Shown here one piece after another: positions 1 through 8,827 of a stretch of DNA of 64,000 nt; the stretch's first letter is position 1; the number at the start of each line of letters is the position of its first letter. The stretch is from Sphingomonas phyllosphaerae. GTDB lineage: Bacteria > Pseudomonadota > Alphaproteobacteria > Sphingomonadales > Sphingomonadaceae. The position numbers and the translations under genes were made by a program. Below the pieces are notes generated by a model, which was not told the DNA's origin, searched no databases, and was given only the letters and a program-made list of their open reading frames with translations. Where the stretch lies: NCBI GenBank assembly GCA_036946405.1, contig JAQIJC010000001.1:2927501-2991500 (forward strand), in the 5' to 3' direction.

Positions 1-459
1 GGGCCCGCCGAAGGATCGCTCGCCGGACCGCTCAAGGCCTTGGCGGATCTCCAGCGCCAGGGGCTGGTGCGCCATATTGGGCTGAGCAACGTGACGCCGA
101 CGCAGTTCGAGGAGGCGCGCGGCGTCGCCGAGATCGCCTGCGTCCAGAACCAGTACAACCTCGCCCACCGCGACGACGATGCCTTCATCGACGCGCTGGC
201 GGCGGAGGGCATTGCCTATGTGCCCTTCTTCCCGCTTGGCGGGTTCAGCCCGCTCCAGTCGGCGGCGCTCTCCGACGTAGCCGCGCGGCTCAAGGCCACG
301 CCGATGCAGGTGGCGCTCGCTTGGCTGCTCCAGCGCTCGCCCAACATCCTGCTGATCCCGGGCACCTCGTCGGTGGCGCATCTCCACGAGAACCTCGCTG
401 CGGCATCGCTGACGCTGCCGGAGGATGCGGTGGCCGAACTCAACGCGATCGGCGGATAA
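1..459 (+). CDS. aldo/keto reductase, C-terminal part (5' end outside window)
   Basis: The frame is open from base 1 and ends at a TAA at 457-459, so the N-terminal half lies upstream of the window. The visible 152 residues contain the segment GLVRHIGLSNV and, further on, VQNQYNLAHR and PLGGFSP, which are typical of the C-terminal half of the (beta/alpha)8 aldo/keto reductase barrel. LLIPGTSSVAHLHEN near the end matches the family's NADPH-binding 'IPG(T/A)' motif. The family reduces aldehydes and ketones with NADPH in the cytoplasm; the substrate cannot be read from the sequence. The catalytic Asp/Tyr/Lys lie in the missing part. It converges on the ArsR gene, whose stop codon follows directly. 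Confidence 0.93.
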   Translation, partial: GPAEGSLAGPLKALADLQRQGLVRHIGLSNVTPTQFEEARGVAEIACVQNQYNLAHRDDDAFIDALAAEGIAYVPFFPLGGFSPLQSAALSDVAARLKATPMQVALAWLLQRSPNILLIPGTSSVAHLHENLAAASLTLPEDAVAELNAIGG

Positions 460-771
460 TCAGGCCGGTCGGTTGGCGAGCACCGCATCGAGCAGGCCGG
501 GGAACCGCTTGTCGAATTCGGCGCGGCGCAGCGTGTTGATCATTTCCCGCCCGGCCTGTGTCGTCTCGATCAGTCCGGCCGCGCGCAGCAGCTTCAGGTG
601 GTTGGACACCGTGCTCTTCGGGATCGTCTCGCACGGCGCGGCATCGGTGCAACTCAGCCGCTCGGTCGCGGCGAGCCGCGCCACCATGGCCAGCCGATTG
701 GGATCGGCCAGCGCGTGCAGCGCCAGATCGAGCGGAACGTCCTCCAACCGGGGATGGGTGAAGCGGGGCAT
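460..771 (-). CDS. ArsR-family winged-helix transcriptional regulator
   Basis: A protein of 103 residues. The ATG at 771 begins MPRFTHPRLEDVPL and gives the usual ArsR length; the frame also runs upstream to 864, but that stretch has no family character. HALADPNRLAMVARL at the N-terminus is the classic ArsR entry helix. STVSNHLKLLRAAGLIETTQAGR is the recognition helix and wing. No CxC metal-binding motif is seen (only one CTDAAPC-like pair), so metal sensing is not supported; it may be a ligand- or redox-responsive member. It is divergent from the SDR gene at 903 with about 130 bp between, the usual arrangement for a local repressor of that gene, which is inference. Confidence 0.92.
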   Translation of the reverse strand: MPRFTHPRLEDVPLDLALHALADPNRLAMVARLAATERLSCTDAAPCETIPKSTVSNHLKLLRAAGLIETTQAGREMINTLRRAEFDKRFPGLLDAVLANRPA

Positions 772-902
772 GCGACAGATATAAGGCTTCACAGTAAATT
801 TAATAGTTCGGGAATATTGAACTGTTGAACCGTACTCCCATCTTCCCGCCTGCCGACAGCGCACGATGCCGTGATCGCGGGCCTGATTTTTGGAGAATGC
901 AT

Positions 903-1637
903 ATGTCAGTTCAGGGCAAGACAGCGCTCGTCACCGGCGGATCGCGCGGCATCGGCTCGGCCATCGCCAAGCGGCTGGCGGCCGATGGCGCGACTGTGGC
1001 GATCACCTATGCCGGCAATAAGGCGGCTGCCGACGCTACCGTGGCGGCGATCGAGAGCGCGGGCGGCACCGCTTTCGCCTTCCAGGCCGATGCCGCCGAT
1101 CCGGCCTCGCAGCGCGCGGGCGTCGAGCAGGCCGCCGCCGCCCTGGGCGGGATCGACATCCTCGTCCACAATGCCGGTGTCGCGGAATTCTCGACCATCG
1201 CCGAGGATACCGACGAAACCTACGACCGCCAGTTCGGCGTCAATGTGAAGGGCCTCCACGTCGGCACCCGCGCCGCCCTGCCGCATCTTCGCGACGGCGG
1301 GCGGATCATCCTGATCGGCAGCATCTCGGGCGAAATGGCCTTCCCCGCGACCACGGTCTACAGCGCGACCAAGGCGGCGGTGGCGGCACTGGCGCGCGGC
1401 TGGGCCAAGGACCTCGCCTCGCGCAACATCCTGGTAAACACCGTCCAGCCGGGGCCGATCGACACCGACATGAACCCCGCCGACAGTGAATTTGCCGGAC
1501 AGGTAGTCGGGGCTATTCCGCTCGGCCGCTACGGCAAGGTCGAGGAGATCGCGGGCGCGGTCGCCTTTCTCGCTGGGCCGGATGCGAGCTATATCACCGG
1601 CACGACGCTCAACATCGATGGCGGTGCGACGGCCTAA
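903..1637 (+). CDS. SDR family NAD(P)-dependent oxidoreductase
   Basis: A classical short-chain dehydrogenase of 244 residues. The TGGSRGIG nucleotide-binding motif is at about residues 13-20, the NAG motif follows, then the catalytic Ser of IGSIS and the YSATK active-site Tyr/Lys. It ends with the common GTTLNIDGG. The start at 903 is preferred because GGAG at 892-895 lies seven bases upstream; an ATG at 897 is too close to that site. The substrate is unknown; the FabG/glucose-dehydrogenase-like tail is not specific. It is divergent from the ArsR gene at 460-771, which probably controls it. A strong hairpin follows the stop codon. Confidence 0.93.
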   Translation: MSVQGKTALVTGGSRGIGSAIAKRLAADGATVAITYAGNKAAADATVAAIESAGGTAFAFQADAADPASQRAGVEQAAAALGGIDILVHNAGVAEFSTIAEDTDETYDRQFGVNVKGLHVGTRAALPHLRDGGRIILIGSISGEMAFPATTVYSATKAAVAALARGWAKDLASRNILVNTVQPGPIDTDMNPADSEFAGQVVGAIPLGRYGKVEEIAGAVAFLAGPDASYITGTTLNIDGGATA

Positions 1638-1648
1638 GGGATAGCACG

Positions 1649-1677
1649 GGCGTGCCGGCCGCAAGAGCCGGCACGCC
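1649..1677. terminator. bidirectional hairpin terminator between convergent SDR genes
   Basis: The arms GGCGTGCCGGC (1649-1659) and GCCGGCACGCC (1667-1677) are perfectly complementary over 11 bp with a 7-nt loop. It lies between two convergent stop codons at 1637 and 1685. There is no long T tract, so rho-independent function is likely but not certain. Confidence 0.7.
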
Positions 1678-1684
1678 AACGCCT

Positions 1685-2410
1685 TTACATGTCCGCCGCG
1701 GTGGGGCGGACGATCACCTCGTTGATGTCGACACCCTCGGGCTGCTCCAGCGCATAGCGGACCGCCCGCGCGATCGCATCCGGGGTCAGCGACTTCTTTC
1801 GCCACCCCGTCAGCGCCGTTGCGACGTCGGGATCGGTGATGTCGTGCCCCAGTTCCGTGGCGACCACGCCCGGCGAGATGAGGGTCGACCGGATCTCGTC
1901 ATGCTCCTGCCGCAACCCCTCGGTGATGGCGCGCACCGCATGCTTGGTGCCGCAATAGACCGCCGCGGTGGGCATCACCATGTGGGCGGCGACCGAGGCG
2001 ACGTTGACGATATGGCCGCCCTTCTGCGCCACGAACCGGGGCAACACTGCGGCGATGCCGTTGAGGACGCCGTGGATATTGACGTCGACCATCCGTTTCC
2101 ACTCGTCCCGCTTCAGCGCGGCGAGCGGCGACAGCGGCATTATCCCGGCATTATTGACCAGCACGTCGACGCGCCCGAATTGCGCTTCGGCGGCCTCCAC
2201 GAAGGCGTCGAAGTCGGTGCCGTCCGTCACGTCGAGCGTGCGCCACGCGACGGTCTCGCCCAGTTCCTCCGCCAGTGCCTGCAACCGTTCCCCGCGCCGC
2301 GCGCCGATGAAGAGGCGCGCGCCGGTTGCCGTCAGTTCGCGCGCCGTCGCCTCGCCGATCCCGCTCGAAGCCCCGGTGATGAGGACGACCTTGTCGATGC
2401 TGGCTGTCAT
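1685..2410 (-). CDS. SDR family oxidoreductase
   Basis: A short-chain dehydrogenase of 241 residues. The ATG at 2410 starts MTASIDKVVLITGASSGIG. It has the TGASSGIG cofactor motif, NNAGIMPL, a VASVA segment around the catalytic Ser, and YCGTK as the active-site Tyr-x-x-x-Lys. The tail GVDINEVIVRPTAADM is typical of the YdfG/clavaldehyde-dehydrogenase-like group. An Arg-rich segment after beta-2 (GARRGERL) suggests NADP(H). It is divergent from the AraC regulator at 2524, a pairing very common in proteobacteria, so AraC control is likely. The substrate is unknown. Confidence 0.93.
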   Translation of the reverse strand: MTASIDKVVLITGASSGIGEATARELTATGARLFIGARRGERLQALAEELGETVAWRTLDVTDGTDFDAFVEAAEAQFGRVDVLVNNAGIMPLSPLAALKRDEWKRMVDVNIHGVLNGIAAVLPRFVAQKGGHIVNVASVAAHMVMPTAAVYCGTKHAVRAITEGLRQEHDEIRSTLISPGVVATELGHDITDPDVATALTGWRKKSLTPDAIARAVRYALEQPEGVDINEVIVRPTAADM

Positions 2411-2523
2411 GATGCTATCCTTGCCTTGAAGTGACGACCCGCAAGATGATGCCACAGCGTCGGGCAGCGGTAGAGCGATCGTCCTAACGCTTTGCACGAT
2501 CCTCCAGAACCCGCCACGCCCGC

Positions 2524-3456
2524 TTGCGCATGTCGATGGTCTGGCGGATGACGATCGGCATGGACCGGATCACCGAACTTGCTGCCGTCATTGATCGTCA
2601 TGTCACCGGATCAGGCATTTGCACGACCGCGATGCCGCATGTGTCACTGATCCGGGCCGATCAACCGAGCACCCCAACGCCGGCTGTGTACGAGGCATCG
2701 CTTTGCCTGATCGCCCAGGGATCGAAGCGCGTCTCGATAGGCGACCATAGCGTCGTCTACGACGCCGCGCATTATCTCCTGGTTTCTGTCGACCTCCCAT
2801 TGGTCGGCCATGTGATCGATGCCAGCCCCGACCGCCCGTATCTCTGCTGCAAGATCGACCTCGATCCCGCGATGCTGTCCGACCTGATGGTGGCGGAGGG
2901 TGGCGCTGTGCCGCACACCAACCTGCCGGTCTTGGGCGTCTATCCCAGCGACCCCGACCTGATCGACGCCGCATGCCGGCTGGTCGGACTGCTCGACCGG
3001 CCGGACGCGATCCGCGCCCTGGCGCCCCTGATCGAACGGGAAATCCTCTACCGGCTGCTCACGGGGCCGCACGGACCGATGCTTCGCCACCTCGTGACAG
3101 CAGGTAGTCACCTCAACCAGATCAGCCGCGCCATCGCCGTGATCCGTCGCCGGTTCGACGCGCCGATCCGCATCGACGAGGTCGCCGCCGAGGCCGGCAT
3201 GAGCCCCTCCTCGCTCCATGCGCATTTCAAGGCGATCACGCGCATGACCCCGCTCGAATATCAAAAGCAGTTGCGCCTGCAGGAAGCGCGCCGGCTGATG
3301 CTGATCGGCGGCGCGACGGCGGGCACAGCGGGGTTCGCGGTCGGCTATGAAAGCCCGTCGCAGTTCAGCCGCGAATATCGCCGCCTGTTTGGCGCGCCGC
3401 CGCGTCAGGACATCGAACGGCTGCACGCCGCCCCTTCGGCAGGGATCGCCCTCTGA
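2524..3456 (+). CDS. AraC-family transcriptional regulator
   Basis: About 310 residues if started at 2524; ATGs at 2548 and 2560 are alternatives and none has a strong ribosome-binding site. The N-terminal half (roughly residues 30-190) resembles the AraC_N cupin-type domain found in regulators next to SDR or aldo/keto reductase genes: SLCLIAQGSKRVSIGDH, then YLLVSVDLPLVGHV. The C-terminal 100 residues carry the double helix-turn-helix: IDEVAAEAGMSPSSLHAHFK, then the second motif in VGYESPSQFSREYRRLFG. It is divergent from the SDR at 1685-2410, its probable target. The ligand is unknown. Confidence 0.93.
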   Translation: MRMSMVWRMTIGMDRITELAAVIDRHVTGSGICTTAMPHVSLIRADQPSTPTPAVYEASLCLIAQGSKRVSIGDHSVVYDAAHYLLVSVDLPLVGHVIDASPDRPYLCCKIDLDPAMLSDLMVAEGGAVPHTNLPVLGVYPSDPDLIDAACRLVGLLDRPDAIRALAPLIEREILYRLLTGPHGPMLRHLVTAGSHLNQISRAIAVIRRRFDAPIRIDEVAAEAGMSPSSLHAHFKAITRMTPLEYQKQLRLQEARRLMLIGGATAGTAGFAVGYESPSQFSREYRRLFGAPPRQDIERLHAAPSAGIAL

Positions 3457-3715
3457 TTTTGACCGACGCTCGCGATGATTCATCGCGGTGGTTGCGCCGA
3501 ATGAGGCGCTCCGCTGGCGTTTGTCGCCGCACAAGCAAAATGACCCAGAACCGGACATCGACCACCGAATCTTCGCTGCTTGAAACCTGCCAATCATTCA
3601 GTTCGCCGAGAGCGCCGCTGAATGTCGCGCAGACACCATGCTCTACTGGCGGGCGAACAATGTCGACGATGCGCCGCTGCCCTGGCTCGCGTTCAGGTGC
3701 GATAAAATCCCACCT

Positions 3716-4828
3716 CTAATGCGTGTATCGATGGCTCAAGAAGTCGAACGCCGGAAGCGCTTCCGTTCGACGGTAATCGAACCACGCCGCATTCTCCCAG
3801 TTCGACCCCTTGCCCCAGCGGGTGCCGCAGCGCGTTGAGACCCAGTTCGGCTCCCAATAGACGACCCCCACGCCGCCGCCGTCCACCACCGTCTGGGTCA
3901 GGTCGATCAAATAGCGGCGCTGCCCGTCCGGCGTCGCCGGATACCCCGCGACCAACGTATCGAGGCCGAGCAGATTCGGCGACGCATCGGCATTCTCGTT
4001 GGTGAACGGATAGGCCGTCTCGACCACGATCACGTCCTTGCCATACCGCCGACGCACGCGGGTGATCGTGTCGCCCAGCTGCTTCATCGATTGCGTCGAC
4101 CATTTCTTGTAATAGCTGACGCCGATCACGTCGAAGTCGCGAACGCCGGCTTTGGTGGCGGCATCGAACCACGGCTCGACATTCTCGGGCTGGGCGATGT
4201 GGAGCATGATCCGGGGGGCGATCGTCGCGGCTTTGCCCGCGTCGCGGACCGCGCGCAGCCCGGCGTCGAACAATCGCGCATTGCGCGTCCAGTCGATGGG
4301 CCGCTCCTTCACCCCGCCCATCAGTTCGGGGTTGGTTTCGTTGCCGACCTGCACCATCTCCGGCATCAGTCCCTGCGCATCCAGCCTCGCGAGCACGTCG
4401 CGCGTATAGGCGTAAAGCGCAGCCGCCTGCGCTTCAGTGTCCTTCCCCGCCCATGCCGCCGGAGCGCGTTGTTTGTCGCCATCGGCCCAATCGTCCGAAT
4501 AATGGAAGTCGAGCAACACCTGCATCCCCGCCGCCTTCGCGCGGCGGATCGTCTTGGTGACGTCGGCAAGGTTCGAGTACTGCGTCCAGCGCGCATCGTT
4601 CCAGATCCGCACCCGGACGATATTGCCGCCCTTGTCGGCCAGCAGCGCGAAGGGATCGACCGGCTGGCCGCCGCTACGGTACACCGCGCCGCAATCCTCC
4701 ATCTCGTTCACATACGACAGATCGGCGCCCAGATAGAGCCCGCTCTTCGGCGGTGGTGCGCGATCCCCCGCCTGAACCGGCGACGCAGCGAGGACGGCGA
4801 ATGCCGCCGCGAGAACGGACACACGCAT
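3716..4828 (-). CDS. GH53 arabinogalactan endo-beta-1,4-galactanase
   Basis: A protein of 370 residues with a cleavable signal peptide ending near A20. The GH53 barrel begins at GLYLGADLSYVNEMED. VGNETNPEL contains the acid/base Glu (about E164) and IVVETAYPF the nucleophile Glu (about E270), both in GH53 context. The family cuts beta-1,4-galactan side chains of pectin, here probably in the periplasm or at the cell surface. Its ATG overlaps the TGA of the upstream TBDR gene by one base (TGATG at 4826-4830), indicating translational coupling. It is therefore the last gene of the sigma/FecR/TBDR operon, which points to galactan or galacto-oligosaccharide as that receptor's substrate. Confidence 0.94.
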   Translation of the reverse strand: MRVSVLAAAFAVLAASPVQAGDRAPPPKSGLYLGADLSYVNEMEDCGAVYRSGGQPVDPFALLADKGGNIVRVRIWNDARWTQYSNLADVTKTIRRAKAAGMQVLLDFHYSDDWADGDKQRAPAAWAGKDTEAQAAALYAYTRDVLARLDAQGLMPEMVQVGNETNPELMGGVKERPIDWTRNARLFDAGLRAVRDAGKAATIAPRIMLHIAQPENVEPWFDAATKAGVRDFDVIGVSYYKKWSTQSMKQLGDTITRVRRRYGKDVIVVETAYPFTNENADASPNLLGLDTLVAGYPATPDGQRRYLIDLTQTVVDGGGVGVVYWEPNWVSTRCGTRWGKGSNWENAAWFDYRRTEALPAFDFLSHRYTH

Positions 4829-7809
4829 CAGAACTGATATCCCACGCCGAAGAGGAAGCGCCGCCCGAAACGTTCGTAACGACCCTGCAAGCGCCGATCG
4901 CCATAATAGGTCTCGAACGGCTCGTCGGTCAGGTTATTGGCCTGGAACAGCAGCTTGACCCCATCCAGCCGCGAGCCCTTGGCGAATTCGTAGCTGGTCT
5001 GAAAATCCAGCACCGACTCCGGCGCAGTGAACAGGATGCGGTCGGTATCGCCCAGCTCGGTGGCGTAGCTGGAGCGATACCGGAACGCGACACGCGCCTC
5101 GAACCCGGACTTGCTGTAGTAGAGCGTCGCGTTGCCGACGTGCTTGGACAGGCCCGGCAGCTGGATCGCGCCAATCGCATTGTCGTCCTCGCGCACGCGG
5201 ATGTTGCTGTCGGTGTAGCTGTAGTTCAGGTACACGCCCAGCCCGTCGAACGGCGCCGGCAGGAAGGTCAGCGCCTTCTGGAACAGCACCTCGACGCCCT
5301 TGATCGTCCCGCCTGATCCGTTGATCGGTTGGCGGAACGTCCCCTCCAGATCGGGCCCGCCCGCCGGATTGGGCACGGTGATCGGCGTGACCTGCTGGAC
5401 GATGAAGGTGCTCAGATCCTTGTAGAAACCCGAGATCGTCAGGGCGCTGTCGCGATCGAAATACCATTCGACGGTCGCGTCTAGCTGCTTGGCGCGGAAC
5501 GGCTCGAGCAGCGGATTGCCCCCGAACGCCGATGGCGCGCCGAACGTGAACAGGCCGACCCCCGCGCTCAGATCGTCGAGTGGCGGACGTGAGATCGCCT
5601 GGCTGGCGCCCAGACGCAACTGGAGCTTGTCGGTCGGCTTGAACGTCAGGTTCAGGTTGGGCAGCCAGTCGGTGAAGTCGTTCTTCACTGCGATCGGCGT
5701 AACGACCGTCGTCACCGATCCATCGGGCTGCTGGGTCTGCGTCAAGTCGACGCTCTTCGACAGCGTCTCGGTGCGAATGACACGCAGCCCCAAATTGCCA
5801 GTGAACGGCATTCCGAACAGATTGCCGCCCAGATCGAGCTGCGCATAGCCGGCATAGGTCGTCTCGCCGACCTTCCAGCTCGAACGGCGATCGTCGTCGG
5901 AGGTGGTGGGCGCAATCGGGCCGAACAATTGCTCGACCGCCTTGGTGATGTCGATCGACTGCACCGCCGGCAGCCCCGCGAACGCACCGGCGAACGTATA
6001 GGGCGTGTTCAACAGCGCCGCCGGGGTTGCGGTGCGCGCCGCCGGATCGATGAAGCCAAACTGCGTGCGCTGCGTATAATCCTTCGACCGGTCAGTATAG
6101 CGCATGCCGAACCGCAAGGCGGCGAGCGGCCCCTGCCCGATCTCGCGCGTCGCATCCAGGCTGCCGGTCCACAATTCGTCATTGATGAGCGGCGCACCAC
6201 CACCGTTCGACGGGATCTGGAAATCGGCGATGCGGAAGACCGACGGATCGGAGAGATCGGCGCCGACGCTCATCTGCGGCACCGTATTGCGCGCGGACAG
6301 GAAGCTGGTGGTCGGCACCACCCCGAACGGCTCGGTGCGCAGCGTCAGGAACTGCTGATCGCGGTGCGTGGTCGAATAACCGATGTCACCGACGATCGCC
6401 CAGCCGTCCGGTCGCCACGCCGCGTTGATCCCGCCGGCATACAGATCGTCCTTGAAGAAGAACGTCTCGTTCACCCCGCGCACGACCTGTCCGAAGCTGG
6501 TGTTGGCGTTGGTCGTGGTGATCCCGGTCACATAGTCGCGCGGCGTGCCGTCATTGTCGATCGTGACGCCGGTGCCGCCCGTCAGCGTGTTGCCGAACGG
6601 CAGGTTCTCGACGCGGAAGCCGCGCTGCGTCTCGTCGAACTTAACGTGGCTGTAGAAGAAGTCGCCGTTCACCTCGAACCGGTCGCTCGGCCGCCATTGC
6701 AGTGCCGCCAGCGCGCCGTGACGGATGTCGTCGCCGCCGCGCGCCAGCCCTTCGAAGCCGTAAGGGATGTTGTCGTTCGACTGGCCGTTGCCGGTCAGGT
6801 CGGCAAAGCTGTTGGTGTAGCGAAAGATGTTCGTGCGCACCGTCGCCACCGACTGGCGCCGCCCCGAATAGCCGATCGCCAGCCCCAGCGTGTCGTCGAA
6901 GAATTGCGTCACCAGCGACGCGCTGGCGATATAGCCCCACGGGCTGGTGTCCTGCACGTCCTCGGCCAGATCGCTGTAGATCGCCCGCGCGTTCAGCACG
7001 ACGCGCGTTTCCTTGTAGTCGAGCGGCTTCAGCGTGCGCAGATCGACCTGCCCGGCGATCGCGCCCTCCACCTGCGACGCGGTCGGCGACTTGAACACCG
7101 ACGCACCGTTGATGAGTTCGGCCGGATACTGCTCGTAGCGGACGTTGCGGCTCGCCTCGGCCGAGACGATCTCGCGCCCGTTGAGCAGCGTGTTGACGAG
7201 GTTCGGCCCCAGCCCGCGGATCGAGATTTGCGTTCCGTTGCCCCGATCGCGATTGGTGGCGAGCCCCGGCAGCCGCGCCAGCGATTCCGCAATGCTCGCC
7301 TCGGGCAGCTTGCCGATGTCTTCGGCGGCCAGCACCTCCTGCACCCGGTCGGCGGCGCGCTTCTGGTTGATCGAGGTGCGCAGCGACTGGCGGATGCCGG
7401 TGACGACCACGTCGTCGGCGGTGTCCTGTGGCGCGCCGTCCTCGGCGGGCGTGCCGGCGGCCGCGGTCGCTACCTGCGTCAACGCGACCGGCTGATAGGG
7501 TGACGTGCCGAGCACGACATAGGTCTGCGGGCCGCTCTGCTGCGCGTGCAGCCCGGTGCCGTCGAGCAGCCGGTTGAGCGCCGCGTCGGCGGTCATCGCG
7601 CCGCGCACCGCGTTGGTGCGCTTGCCGCGACTGAACGACCGCGCGACGACGATCTGGATCCCGGCCTGTCGCGCCAATGCGGTGATCGCGGTTTCGGCGG
7701 CCTGCGCCGGAATGTCGAACTGCTTGGCCTGCGCCACCGCCGGCTGGCTTATGGCCAGCACCGCCGCGCCTGTCGCGAGCAGCACGTGGCGATTTAACCC
7801 CCTCGTCAT
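4828..7809 (-). CDS. TonB-dependent receptor with N-terminal STN signalling domain
   Basis: A protein of 993 residues with a signal peptide ending around AVAQA. It carries an STN (secretin/TonB N-terminal) domain at about residues 30-95 (FDIPAQAAETAITALARQAG... LLDGTGL), a TonB-box/linker region, a plug (VVVTGIRQSLRTSINQKRAAD... QISIRGLGPNLVNTLLNGREI) and a long beta-barrel ending in an aromatic residue (LFGVGYQF). The STN domain is what contacts a FecR-type anti-sigma regulator. FecR and an ECF sigma factor lie immediately upstream and a GH53 galactanase is coupled downstream. The likely role is outer-membrane import and sensing of galactan-derived oligosaccharides. Function in sugar rather than iron uptake is inferred from the galactanase. 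Confidence 0.96.
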   Translation of the reverse strand: MTRGLNRHVLLATGAAVLAISQPAVAQAKQFDIPAQAAETAITALARQAGIQIVVARSFSRGKRTNAVRGAMTADAALNRLLDGTGLHAQQSGPQTYVVLGTSPYQPVALTQVATAAAGTPAEDGAPQDTADDVVVTGIRQSLRTSINQKRAADRVQEVLAAEDIGKLPEASIAESLARLPGLATNRDRGNGTQISIRGLGPNLVNTLLNGREIVSAEASRNVRYEQYPAELINGASVFKSPTASQVEGAIAGQVDLRTLKPLDYKETRVVLNARAIYSDLAEDVQDTSPWGYIASASLVTQFFDDTLGLAIGYSGRRQSVATVRTNIFRYTNSFADLTGNGQSNDNIPYGFEGLARGGDDIRHGALAALQWRPSDRFEVNGDFFYSHVKFDETQRGFRVENLPFGNTLTGGTGVTIDNDGTPRDYVTGITTTNANTSFGQVVRGVNETFFFKDDLYAGGINAAWRPDGWAIVGDIGYSTTHRDQQFLTLRTEPFGVVPTTSFLSARNTVPQMSVGADLSDPSVFRIADFQIPSNGGGAPLINDELWTGSLDATREIGQGPLAALRFGMRYTDRSKDYTQRTQFGFIDPAARTATPAALLNTPYTFAGAFAGLPAVQSIDITKAVEQLFGPIAPTTSDDDRRSSWKVGETTYAGYAQLDLGGNLFGMPFTGNLGLRVIRTETLSKSVDLTQTQQPDGSVTTVVTPIAVKNDFTDWLPNLNLTFKPTDKLQLRLGASQAISRPPLDDLSAGVGLFTFGAPSAFGGNPLLEPFRAKQLDATVEWYFDRDSALTISGFYKDLSTFIVQQVTPITVPNPAGGPDLEGTFRQPINGSGGTIKGVEVLFQKALTFLPAPFDGLGVYLNYSYTDSNIRVREDDNAIGAIQLPGLSKHVGNATLYYSKSGFEARVAFRYRSSYATELGDTDRILFTAPESVLDFQTSYEFAKGSRLDGVKLLFQANNLTDEPFETYYGDRRLQGRYERFGRRFLFGVGYQF

Positions 7810-7888
7810 CCTCTTCCCCTTTTATCGCGGGCTGTTGCCCTGCCCTCGAAGAGACGTCGGCAATCGATTTCCCTCCGCACCGCGCGAT

Positions 7889-8827
7889 TTATTTTTGCGC
7901 GCGCCCGATGCGGATCACATCGTCGCCGGCCAGATCGACCTCCACGTTGAAGCTGGCGTGGATCGCGCGCGCGAACCCTTCGGGATCGTCTGTATGGAAC
8001 AGCCCGTCGATCTGCTCGCCCGCCAGCCGGGGATCGGCGAGCACCAGCTTGCGGCGGTTGTAGCGGTTGAACTCGCCGACCGCGGTGGCCAGTGTCTGCC
8101 CGTTGAGGTCGATCGCACCGGTCCGCCACGCCAGCGTGCGATCCACCGCGGAAGGCGCATCCTTGTGCAACTGAACCGCGGCATTGTCGCCGATGAAGGC
8201 GCTTTGCCCCGCCGACAGGCTGGTGCGATAACCGTCCGCCTGCGCCGTCCATACCTCGACCACGCCCTCGGTCACCAGCACATCGGCACCGTGCGCCCGT
8301 CGCCGGACCGAAAAGGCGGTGCCGACCGCCTGCACCACAATCGGGCCGGCCTCGACGACGAACGGGCGCGTCGGGTCTTTGGCCACGCGGAACCACGCCT
8401 CGCCCTGCGCGATCGTCACCATGCGACGGCGGTCGGCAAGCGTTACCTGCACCTCGGAGCCGGTGTTGATCGTCGCCGTCGATCCGTCGGCCAGCGGCAC
8501 GCGCCGGATCTCGCCCAATTGCGTGCGGTAAATGGTGCCGCGCGTCAGCAGGAACACGCCACCCGCCAGCGATGCCGCCAGCGCGCCGCCTGCCGCCTTC
8601 ATCATCGTCCGCCGCTTCATCGACGCCGGCCGGACGATCGCGGAACGCGGCGGGTCGAGTGCGATCCAGGTCGCCTGCGCCCGCAGCAGCGCGCCTCGTC
8701 GCCGCGGATCACCCGCCAGCCAGCGCTCCAGACCGATCTCGTCGGTTTCGCTCCACCCTTCGGCATCCATTTGCGCCACCCAGGCGGCGGCCTCGTCGGC
8801 GATGGCCGCCGCGTCCTGCCTGTTCAT
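7889..8827 (-). CDS. FecR-family anti-sigma / signal-transducing regulator
   Basis: A protein of 312 residues starting at the ATG at 8827, whose A is also the last base of the sigma factor's TGA (TGATG). Residues about 1-60 form the cytoplasmic DUF4880-like helical region that binds the sigma factor. One membrane segment follows at about residues 75-95 after KRRTMMK. The periplasmic FecR domain contains RVPLADGSTATINTGSEV and GEAWFRVAKDPTRPFVVEAG. A C-terminal DUF4974-like region includes AVGEFNRYNRRKL. It relays the ligand-loaded state of the STN-type receptor downstream to the ECF sigma factor. The 79-bp gap to the receptor gene contains no other gene. Confidence 0.94.
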   Translation of the reverse strand: MNRQDAAAIADEAAAWVAQMDAEGWSETDEIGLERWLAGDPRRRGALLRAQATWIALDPPRSAIVRPASMKRRTMMKAAGGALAASLAGGVFLLTRGTIYRTQLGEIRRVPLADGSTATINTGSEVQVTLADRRRMVTIAQGEAWFRVAKDPTRPFVVEAGPIVVQAVGTAFSVRRRAHGADVLVTEGVVEVWTAQADGYRTSLSAGQSAFIGDNAAVQLHKDAPSAVDRTLAWRTGAIDLNGQTLATAVGEFNRYNRRKLVLADPRLAGEQIDGLFHTDDPEGFARAIHASFNVEVDLAGDDVIRIGRAQK